A DNA stretch of 64,000 nucleotides from Heloderma charlesbogerti (lineage: Eukaryota > Chordata > Lepidosauria > Squamata > Helodermatidae), in NCBI GenBank assembly GCA_026122225.1, contig JANEZZ010000307.1, positions 1,240,001 through 1,304,000 of the forward strand, written 5' to 3'. Position 1 is the first letter of the stretch; each line of letters starts with the position of its first letter. Both the position numbers and the translations under genes were made by a program. Shown here piece by piece: positions 28,201 through 39,900 of this stretch. The notes under the pieces were generated by a model that saw nothing but the letters and a program-made list of their open reading frames with translations, was not told the DNA's origin and ran no database searches.

Positions 28201-31200
28201 AAAGTGCATTATGGGGAAGAAAAACATCATGAGAAATGTCTTAAAAGGGAAAACCTAGGCAATAAAAATCATAGCTACAACTTACTCTATCCAGATGTCC
28301 ATGCTTTTACGCTCTCCTAATTTGAGTTTTCCAAAATTTATCAGTTTTGACACCTCAAGTCCTCCTTTGTCTTTCAGTAAGTTTTCATATGGCTCATTCA
28401 TACTGATTCCTTGGGTTAGAGATGCCCTGGAGGAATACAGAATTAGCCCCTGTGTTGCATCACAACAATCTATATGCAATTACATAACGCATCTATTTCA
28501 GAACAGCCTGATTTATTTCCACCATGTATGTGGTGCCAACCAATAGCCAACATGCACCTCCAGTATTAATGCTGTTTTCTTAAGTTTAGAAAATTAAAAC
28601 TGACAGAACTCTCAAAAAGATTATTCAAATAGATAAAAATATGAATGAGGCCAATACAGACTTTAAAACAGACAGGCTCTTCCTTACTGTGAGGATCAGA
28701 AAATGGAAATATTTACATTGACCAGCAATACAGTTGTGAAGGCATGCTCTGTAAAGAGCCACTATCATGAACAATCTTGAGATTGTGTCACTTGAGATTG
28801 TGTCAGAAGGAAAACAGATCATGCAACAGCAGATTGCCATGTGGTTGTGATTCGTTTCGGGCAGCTTAAAGATCTACAGGTCTGCCATTAAGACTATGAC
28901 TGGTTACTAGAAATTGTCCCTGTTAAACTAGGTGGAGACCCAGTGTCCTAGATTTATGGCATAATTCCAAGAAGTAGTCTACCCATTAAACACACACACA
29001 CATACACACACACCTAGTTGACAGGGTCAACTCAGTTGCCAATTTTACTCATCGTCACTCAGCCAGTACTTTACAGTGGAAGACTCATGCTTGGTTTTGC
29101 AGGAGTATGAGCTGCATGTATCCTTTTTGTGCAGATCAAAACCCAGTAAATTAAGGTAACAACTGAGTATCACAAATTGTCTGTGCTTTGTGAGTGCAGT
29201 CTTTGTCTTTGTAAGAAGCTCTCAACTTCTTTACTGTGGGCTGAGACTAAATTATTGAAAGAGGTGTGAAGTCAACTCTAATTAACTGTTTGTATTTGTT
29301 AGAAAAGGTAGAAGGGCAATGCCAAAGAATGCTCAAGCCACCGTGCAATTGCACTCATTTCACATGCCAGCAAGGTTACGCTCAAAATCCTACAGATAGG
29401 CTTCAGCAGTATGTGAACCAAGAACTACCGGAAGTACAAGCTGGGTTTCGAAGAGGCAGAGGAACTAGAGATCAAATGGCCAACATTCGCTGGATCATGG
29501 CGAAAGCAAGAGAATTCCAGAAAAACATCTACTTCTGCTTCATTGACTATGCTAAAGCCTTTGATTGTGTGGATCACAACAAACTCTGGCAAATTCTTAA
29601 AGAGGTGGGAGTACCAGACCACCTTACCTGTCTCCTGAGAAACCTGTACGAGGGTCAAGAAGCAACAGTAAGAACTGGACATGGAACAACTGATTGGTTC
29701 CAAATTGGGAAAGGAGTACGACAAGGCTGTATACTGTCACCCTGCTTATTTAATTTATATGCAGAGTACATCATGAGAAATGCCAGGTTGGATGAATCAC
29801 ATGCTGGAATTAAAATTGCTGGGAGAAGCATCAACAACCTCAGATATGCAGACAATACCACCCTAATGGCAGAAAGCGAAGAGGATCTAAAGAGCCTCTT
29901 GTTGAGGGTGAAAGAGGAGAGTGCAAAAGCTGGTTTGCAACTCAACATTAAAAAAACTAAGATCATGGCATCTGGCCCCATCACTTCCTGGCATATAGAA
30001 GGGGAAGAAATGGAAGCAGTGACAGATTTTATTTTCTTGGGCTCCAAGATCACCGCAGATGGTGACTGTAGCCATGAAATTAAAAGAAGCTTGCTCCTTG
30101 GGAGGAAAGCTATGGCAAACCTAGACAGCTGTCAGGGTGGACACTGAACCCATAGAATCCCAGAGTCGTTCTGATTCTGAGGAAGAGCAGTTGCTCCTGG
30201 GAGAGGAGCGCGCTCCTCTTTCCTAGGGCCAACAGTTGACGGAGATTCCTCCCACCAGCATTCCTAGGTTAGATAGCAGTCCAGGGAGTGACAGAGTGCG
30301 GATAGCAGACTTGGTGGACGCGCGGCGCCAAATGGAGGGCGCAGAAAGGAGGCGTAGTTAGGGATGGGGGAGAATTTCTCCCCGAAACTTCGGGGGACTG
30401 AGTGCCAACGTATTCGGCCCCCCGAAGTAGTTTCGGGGAGAAATTCTCCGCACCCCCCCGGACTTACCTTTCCCGAATGTCGCTCCTGGTGGCGGGTCGC
30501 AGTGGCGGTTCGGCAGGGCTTCGACAGGGGCAGGGGCGGCAGCCGGTCTTTCGACCGGCCGCCGCCGCCGCCATTCCAAGAAAAGTAAAAAAAAAACAAC
30601 GCCCCCGTGATAGGCTACATGACGATTAACGTAGCCTATCACTTCTAGATTTGCAGAGTCAGCCATGATAGGCTACATAAATCGTCACATAGCCTATTAC
30701 AGGTGACTTTGGGAAAAAAAAAAGCGCATACGGCTAATGGCGGCCCCCATAGGGAGCCACCATTCGCGTTCCTTATTTGGTCGCTGTAGTCTACGTAAAG
30801 ATTACGTAGACTACGGCAAAAATAAAGGCAACGCTATTTGCGTTGCCCTTATTTTCGCCGTAGTCTACGTAATCTTTACGTAGACTACAGCGACCAAATA
30901 AGGAACGCGAATGGCGGCTCCCTATGGGGGCCGCCATTTGCGTACGCGGTTTTTTTTTTTTAAAGTCACCCGTGATAGGCTACGTGACGATTAACGTAGC
31001 CTATCACGGCTGACTTTGCAGATCTAGCCGTGATAGGCTACGTAAATCGTCACGTAGCCTATCACGGGGGCATGTGTTTTTTTTTAACTTTTTATTTTGC
31101 GGCAGGGCGAGGCGAGGTGCCTCCTCCCCGGCCTGAATTTTGGTCAGGCGAGGCGGGAAGGCCTGAATTTCGGGGAAAGCAGCAAAGCGCCTCCCCCCCA

Positions 31201-34200
31201 CCGCGAAGCAAGCTGTGAGACCAGGTAAGTGACTTTCGTGCACCCCTAGGCGTAGTGCCCAGTTGGCGCGCAAACAACGGCTGCGCCCAGAGAATCCAAG
31301 GGAAAAGGGGAGGGACTCTCCCTAGTCCTTAAGTTCAGGGGTCTGCCAGTAATTCCCTTTCAAACGGGGACCAAATGTTCCAACTTCGGGCATAGGTACT
31401 CTGCTGCTCAGATCTAGTTGCTGCTACCTGTAGAGTTGTTAAGTTGTAAAAGAAGAATAAAGCTTGGAAAGGAATCCCTTTGTCTGTGTCTGGACTTGGC
31501 TACTGGATTAGACAGAGAGGCCTCCAAGGAGCCCTTGACAACAGCATATTAAGGAGTAGAGACATCACCTTGCCGACAAAGGTTCGTATAATCAAAGCTA
31601 TGGTTTTCCCAGTAGTAATGGATGGCTGTGAGAGCTGGACTATAAGGAAGGCTGAGCGCTGAAGAATTGATGCTTTCGAACGGTGGTGCTAGAGAAGTCT
31701 CTTACAAGTCCCCTGCACTGCAAGGAGGTCAAATCAGTCCATCCTCAAGGAAATCAACCCTGACTGTTCATTGGAAGGACAGATACTGAAGCTGAAGCTA
31801 ATGCGAAGAGAAGACTCACTGGAAAAGACCCTGATGCTAGGAAAGATTGAAGGCAAAAGGAGAAGGGGATGGCAGCGGATGAGATGCCTAGATAGCATCA
31901 CCGACGTAATGAACGTGAACTTGAGCACACTCTGGGAGAGAGCGCAGGACAGGAAGGCCTGGCGTGCTATGGTCCATGGGGTCACGAAGAGTTGGACACG
32001 ACTGAACGACTGAACAACAACAACAACAACTTGTTAGAAAAGGTACAGTTTAAGAGAAAACAGCCTGAGAACTGCTATTATTTAGAGGTTATCTGAGAAT
32101 TAAGCAAGACTGCTTACCTTAAGACAGTAATGAAGGGCACTTTAGACTTTACTGCTGTCCAGAGACCACCTATTATTTATATGTTCTTGCACTGAACCTA
32201 GTACAGAAAAAATTCTGAACTAGATTCTAGCAATGGCTCAAATTAAATGAGGACTGGAACGAGTAGGGAGGAATAAGGGGAAATATGTTTACCTGTGAAG
32301 GCATTCTACACAATTCTGTTGTAGGTTAAGCGCCAATTTATACAAAAATACTTTAGCTTTTATTCGGTCAGCTACAGATTGTGAATGAGAATCAACAGTG
32401 AAAGCTTTGTACACAACTGTAGGTATTATTTTTCTATATGTACCTTTCAGGACTTTTTAAAATTTACTGTTATGCAAGTGGAAATATTTTCTCTGTTTGA
32501 AAATAAAAAAACAATTTTGTGGGTAGGTTCCAATGGTTCCCTACCACTAGTGGCCAGCACCAGCCAGCACCACTGGTTCCGGTGTCCCTACCACTGGCGC
32601 CAGGAATGTAACATTTCCAGGAGCAGGCACCCAAATAACCGGAAACACAAGTTTCTGGAAGGGGCAGGTTGCGCCTCCCAAAAAAGGGGAAGGTTGCTCC
32701 TTCTAAAAAAGGGAAATTCTATTCATTTGGGGACTTGCCCCCGGAAGTGCTACATCGCCGCCACACTGGGACCCGCCAGTAGCAGGGCACTGTTGGATCC
32801 TACCCTGTAACTTCAGAACAGCTAGGTTTTTAACCCTGTATTTTCTAAAGCATGAGATTAAAGAATTTAAAATGTTGCTTAAAAAAAATCACATTACTGG
32901 AATTCAAGCTTTGAAAAATTTAGTCTAGTAATATTTTGTGAACGTATTTGCAAAGCTGCTATAAAATACAGATACTACTTTTGATGTAGGCTTTTCGGTG
33001 TTAGTAGAGAACGTTAATGGCTCTTCAATAAATAGAACTCTCACCAAGACATCAAAATCCTATATAGGCAATTATGAACAGAGTTGTAATACTTCTGGCT
33101 CAATTTCAAAGCAAGTATGAAAATATCTACTCCAAAACTAAACAACCCTTGGACTGGGAGAAGGGATTTGAAGTACTGCAAGTCTGAAAACATGATTATT
33201 CAGGATGGACAGGTGTGAGATCTTCCCTTTCCCATTCCAACAAACCTTGGAATTAGGAATCGGAGATTTGCAGTAGCAGCCAGGAACACACCTATTCTTT
33301 AAAAATGCAGGTTGGATATGTTTGCACAGCACAGACATATAGTATGCATATCATATAGCTTAGTAGCATTCCAGGGACCATAGGGTTATTCTAAGTCCCC
33401 CTCCCAAGGCTGTAGACACTGTTATGACCTGGAGGGGGAACTCTGAGTTCCCATCCCCCGCCCCTTACAGCCTCTGCGGAAAGAACTAAGCCAGCTGCTT
33501 TCGGAGGTTGCAAATGTGGCCTTGGAGTGAAGCAAAAGGGGGCATGCTGGTGGACAGGGAGAGGAGGGGAGATGCCAAGAAACGAGAAATCCTGTGGGCT
33601 CTCCAGACCCAGCCCAGCCCAGCGCACCCTCCCTAACCAGGCTCAAAGGCTGTCTAAAAGAAAAACATTTAAAAAGCAATGGGAAGGCAAAAATCACCTC
33701 CAGCACTCCTCCTGACCTGTCAGTAGCGGACTGACAGGGCATTTCATGCATGGAAGCCTCCGAGATCGGAAGCTTCCTTCTAACTGCATCAAGCGTAGCT
33801 AGCACATTATGGCACAGATTAACATATTATGGCACTAGCATATTTTGCCGTTTCAGAAAACAATAAGGTCTAATATGTATGAGATACATTAGACTTCCAG
33901 CTATTATTCAAAACACTAGTTTCGGAGTATAAGGATCTTGTACTTATACTTAAGTGTAACCCATGCAATTCTATATAAAATATGAGTAAAATTTTATTAC
34001 CCATTTTTGTCTGCTGGAGCCATACAGAGTGCTCTCCAAATATAACATGACTGGTTACTTTCCACAACAACCACATTGACCAGACCATGTCTTTTGGGCA
34101 AATAACCATCGGGAAGTCTCAGGCAATCCAGAGTGAAAAAAACGCTGTCATCTACTACACCAATTTTTCCACACACACTAGAAATACGAACCTGTAATAA

Positions 34201-36953
34201 TTGTAGTTATCATTAGATGCAATAAAAACTTAAATGCAATAATCAACATGTGCCTTTTAGCCAAAGTACACGTTAATCCATATGAGATTACTCGAGAAAA
34301 CTGTATCTCAAGCCATCCGATTACTCTTCAAAGCCCAATACTGCCACAGAAAGCTAATATATTAAACTCTACTGAATTATATGTTCCTTATAGGGAAGCC
34401 ATGACAGTTACATTGCTTAAGGTTTGTAGTGTGATCTTTTAGGTTAAGAAGCCTAATTCTAGTGATTTTACTGCTGCAAACAGGTTTCATAGGTATTAGG
34501 ATAGAATTAAAATTATTTTACATTGGATATTTTTTATATGTTAGGGAAGTTCTTGCTTTGGTTACTTATCCTTCCTCCCATTACATTATAGTAGTTGATA
34601 AAATATTAGTAAGAAAGGCCTAGATAAAGCCAGGCATTACACTTACCTTGTCAATTCTCTTATACCTCAAGGGCTTTACAGAAATTGCTTCACTGTTCCA
34701 AGTTGTTGGGTTAATAACATATTCAGCTTGCACCCAATCTCCTTTATAAGGGTCAAAGCCTTAAAAATAAATTACAAGGTTTTCTTTATTTGTATTTATT
34801 ATTGCATTTATATCCCGCCATTTTTCCTCTTGCAAGGAACCCAAGGCGGCTTACATGGTCCTTCTCCTCTCCATTTTATCTTCGCATCAACCCTGTGAGG
34901 TAGGTTAGGCTGAGTCAGTGACTGGCTCAGGTGAAGTCACTTTCATTATTTATTTATTTACAGTATTTGTATACTACTCCACATCCAAAGACCTTGGAGC
35001 AGTGAAGAGCAGACAGAATAAGAATAAAAACACCATGTTAAAATAATTTTAATTTTTTTAAAAAGAAAGAGTTCTGATAAAACCAAGTTTGATAAACTGT
35101 GGTCAGTCACTCAAGGAAGGTTTCCTAAAATAACAATGTTTTCAGGAGGCACCAAAAGCAACACAATGTTGGCACCTGCCTGACCTCCAAAGGCAGGAAA
35201 TTCTATAGGAAGCCCCTCCCCCCAAGACTCCACTTGGGTCCATGTGAAACCGCAGGCACTCTCTCGGGTATCCTGGTCCCAACATTAGAACATGTTATTG
35301 GAACAGCCTAGTTAAAAAGCAACAAATATCTAGCTCTATCAGAACTTGGACTAACTGCATCACTCTTCTGAACATTGGAGGCTAAAGATAGAATTTCAAA
35401 ATGGAAGGACAAATACTACAAACTCCAGCAGTCCATACACATTTTTGATCACATCTAAAATTACATAAACTATTCAGAAATGAAGATCTTTTCATCCAAG
35501 AAGAACTCTCCTGTGTTAAAACAGGGGGTTCAGGGGAAAAGCTATTCCTAAGGGGTCTAGCAGGGAAATGCTGCAGAAGGGTCCAGGGAGGGCGGGGAGG
35601 AAGAGCGGTGGGACTGTTCTCTCAAGGTTTCAGTAGTTTTGCTGTTGTTTAAGCTGCAAAATAATCTCTGTTTGATGGTCAAATATATATGAATACTAGA
35701 AACATAAACAATAATATAAGTAAATTATAAATAAGTACCTTGAATATCAGAGGAGGGACAATAATAAAACAGATTACAGAAATTACTTAAAGAGCCCAAT
35801 GCAAATCCTATTTTCTTACAAGGAACACATAAAATAACTGTTAGAGACACTTTCATACCTACGAAAAATGGGATAAAAAATTCTATGCAACAGGAAGTAA
35901 TAAAGCACAAGATGTAGCCATTTTAATCTGATCTGATAGTGACTGTCAATTACAAAAAATTCAGGAGACATTAGAGGTTGCTCTATCTTCATAGAAGGGA
36001 AATTGAACCAAAATAGTATACTTTAGCATCAATATAAGTACCAAATGCAGGGCAACTTAACTTCATAAACAACACACTTAATAAGCTGAGAAAGTTTTCT
36101 ACTGCGACAACTATAGTAGGGGGAGACCTGAATTGGAATCTCCAAGGGGTAGATCCCAGAAAACTGGAGAGTAAGGAAAAACATACACTAAATTCATCAA
36201 GACAACTCGTAAAACAAGAAAATACAAAGAAAGCTTTCAGGATATATCAGTACCACGGGCTAAGGGAAGTGTGGGGAGAATGTAATCCAAATACTATAGT
36301 TATACTTTTTAGTCAAAAGTGCATAGTACTTACTCAAGACTTGATGCTATCCTAATATCAGAAGAATTTCTAGTGTGAGTAACACTACAATTAATATAAT
36401 TAAGGTCACAGATCATGCTACAGTAACGGTACAATTAACTGAGGGGTCTAAAGAGATACTTTTACCAACATGGAAACTCCATCCAACCCTATTAGCACTG
36501 AATCAAGTAGGAAAAAAAAATAGGGAAATTTAGAACTGTATATAAAAGAGAACACACTGGAAGGTATTTCCCTCCACACTCAGATGGGAAACACTAGAAG
36601 TTGTAATCCATGGAATATATATATACAAGAATTAAGTAGAATAAGAAAACAAAGGAGAATGCAAACAGCAAGCTTGAATTCGAAACCTTACTGATAAATA
36701 CAGACAGTATGGATCAATCAAAATTAGGAAAGAATTAGAAGAAAAACACAAAGAATTGGATAAATTAGATATAAATAAGACAATGATCATCTTGTTATAC
36801 CTTAAACAAAAATGAATTCGAAGGGAAAGTGTCCAAATAGGGTCAGAAATCGTAGAATGAAGAATAAAATTGTAGCCATAAAGAACTCAGAAGGTGATAG
36901 AATACTTGATTTACCCAAAACAGAAGAATTTGTAATTATTATTTTATAAAACT

Positions 36954-36999
<46 letters not shown>

Positions 37000-39900
37000 C
37001 TATCTCAGATGAAGTTTTATCAGAAAACTATATCAGAAAAAAGCTAAAGTAAACAAAATAACTTGATAAGATAGTTTAATGCTGGAGGAAAGAATCTCAA
37101 TTGATGAACTAAAAGATGTCATCTCAAACCTAAAAACACAGAAATCATCGGGGGTAGATGGATATACTGTTGAATTTTTCAAACAATTTAAGGGCACTTT
37201 AATCCCACAATTACATGAATTAGTTAATACATGCTGGAAGGAGCCCCACTCCCAGAAATGTGGAAAAAGTCACACACACCACTCTTACTCAAACCAGGGA
37301 AAGACCCATTAAAACCTGATTCTTAACTCCTTATTAAACACAGATTATAAAATCTTTGCCTCAGTGCTGAATAACAGAATTTAAAATATATATATAGAAA
37401 AATTAATAAATACAGATCAATTTGGTTTTATACCAAACAGACATATTTCTGATCCAGTTCTAAGTGTTTTTAGTGTGATGGGTTATTGTAAACAAAACAA
37501 ACTACCTATGGCTCTGGGGGCCCTGTTTATATATAAAGCTTTTGACAGCGTTAATTGGGGGAAAAAATTAAATGCACTTTTATAAATTCAGTCCCAAATT
37601 TTCCAGGGCCATTGGTGCCATATATTCCCCATCATGGGCCTGTATAAAAATAAATAACTCAGCCTCGGAATACTTTGAAATAGGAAGTGGAACTAAGCAT
37701 GGTTGCTCCCTTTCCCCAACTTTATCTACTCTTGTGATAGAATTTTTAGGTAACTATTTAAGAAATAATGATAATATAAAAAGAATCGCAACAGGAAAAG
37801 CAGAACACCTAATCAAGCTTTATTCATATCATATGCTATTAACCCTACAAGATCTAATAAAAGCTGCCCGTTCTTACAGAATTAGGGATTACAAATTAAT
37901 TATAATAAATCAGAATTAATGAATCTAAACATATCCCCCCCCCCATCAATATTTAATATCCCAACAGCTTGGAATCCCCCTAGTAAATAAACACTTCAGT
38001 CTGTTTCCCGCCTCGCAGCTGAGCAGAGCAGAGCAGAGCAAGCTGCTCCAGGGACTACAGAAGCAAGCAAGCTCCCAGAGAGCGAGCAACCAGAGCAAGC
38101 GGACAGGGGGAGCAAACAAAAGTTGGCCAGGGGAGTTCAGCAGGGGAGGTCCCTAACATTTTTTTTTTCATTTTATTTTATAACTAACTTCTTTTCATTT
38201 ATTTGTCTTGTAACACACACTTCCACACCAGTGGGACTCTGCTTTTAACCTCTACTGAGTAGAGGAGCAGGCACAGGCTAGTCTAGAACAATCACAAAGC
38301 TAGACACAAAAAGGGAAAAGAGGCAATAGAAGGACAGGACTGTCCAGTGGTGGTGACCTGCAAGGTGTGTGCAATGTTTGTTCTCTTGCCTGAGAACAAC
38401 ATGGCCTACACCCGCAACAAGTGCAAGTTGATCACGCTGCTGGAAGAAAAACTAAGTGGGCTGGAGCGGCAACTGTCGACCCTCCAGGGAATAAAAGAAC
38501 ACGAAGAGTTCTTGGACAGAATGGGGGAACTACAGCAGCAAAGGGGAGACCAGAAGCTTGAAGAGCAACAGCAAGATGAGGCAGTGGGAAATGCTGAGGT
38601 GAAGAAAAACGGAGTAGAGGATACTCCTTGGAAAAGGGTGAGAGTTAGGAGAAGAAGAACTAGATGCCACTCTGCACCAGTGGAAGCAGTGGAGCTGTGG
38701 AACCGATTCCAGGTACTTGCAGATGAGACTGGAGGACAGCCTGCAGAGGAAGAATCACAGGGGAACCTACATGAGAGTGAGCAAGAGGCTGAAGATCAGT
38801 CAAACAGAGGCGATGAAACCCAGGCCTACAACTAGAAGAGAAGAGTGGTAGTAGTGGGAGACTCCTTGCTGCGTGGGATCGAGACCCAAGTATGTCGCGA
38901 AGACCCGTGGACTCGCCAGGTATGTTGTCTTCTGGGAGGATGGATTAGAGACATGAGTACATGTCTCATGTTGTACAAAGTCAGTGGGCTTTGTACAACC
39001 TTTCAGTCACAAAGCCCACTGACAGTATCCCTTTCTTCTCACCCATGTGGGAACAAATGATATCACCAAGCGGAGCTACGAAGAAATCATGTCAGACTTT
39101 GAAGTTTTGGGAAGGAAACTCAAGAACTTTGGGGCCCAGATAGTTTTCTCATCCATCCTTCCAGTAGTTAGAAGAGGGATAGAAAGGGAACGAAAAATAC
39201 TTTGGGTGAATGACTGGCTACGAAGGTGATGCCGACGAGAGAGATTTGGATTCTGGGACCACGGGCTATACTTCCTGGAAGATGGGCAGTTGGCAAGGGA
39301 TGGGTTGCACCTCACAAAGGATGGGAAGAATGTGTTTGGCCACAGCATGAAGAACTTCATCAGGAGGGCTTTAAACTGAATCCTACGGGGAAAGGAGATG
39401 TAATGTTGGGGGTAACAATGGACGTAGGCGCATGCACTGCAACCGAGAGAACAGCTCTGATAGCGCCCAATAATAGTCTTCAGACACATGTAAAGAAGAA
39501 AGCTTGTTCAAAAAGAACAGGAATAACAGAAAGGGAGGTGGGGTTGCACTGTATGTGAAAAATATATATCTCTGCACAGAAATATAGGAGGATGAGTTTA
39601 GAAGCCCCATCGAGAGCATCTGGATCAAAATAAATGGAGCAAAGAATAAAAGGAACCTGGTGGTCGGAGTCTACTACCGACCACCCAATCAAGGAGAAGA
39701 CGAGGATGAAACTTTTGAAAAGCAAATAGCCAATGTTTAAGGAAGCATGATGTAGTAGTAATGGGGGACTCCAATTTCCCCAATATTTGTTGGGAGACAA
39801 ATTCTGCAAAACATGGCCCCTCCAGGAAATTCCTGACTTGTGTGGTGGATAACTTCCTCCTACAGAAAGTAGAGGAAGGAACTAGAGGATCGGCTATCCT

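Larger units (their letters stand above)
30130..31540. mobile_element. Solo LTR of an LTR retrotransposon, itself carrying an insert
   Basis: Begins TGTCAGGG and ends CCCTTGACA, the TG...CA ends of an LTR with a 5-bp inverted repeat. Flanked by the 5-bp duplication acagc (30125-30129 and 31541-31545), and BovB reads through when it is removed. An AATAAA at 31456-31461 suits an LTR poly(A) signal on the plus strand. Without the hAT-like insert and its duplication the LTR is about 513 bp. The ends fit Ty3/Gypsy-type or retroviral LTRs; which is not decided. No internal coding region remains. Confidence 0.85.
29311..32030 (+). mobile_element. BovB (RTE) LINE, 5'-truncated, split by a solo LTR
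   Basis: Reverse transcriptase blocks [59 protein letters not shown] and [15 protein letters not shown] identify BovB; the catalytic FADD-equivalent is YADN, changed from YADD. The second part (31546-32030) continues with [20 protein letters not shown] and [17 protein letters not shown], and ends in (aac)n. A 15-bp duplication ttgttagaaaaggta flanks it (29296-29310 and 32031-32045). About 1.3 kb remains after removing the insert at 30130-31545. Confidence 0.95.
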
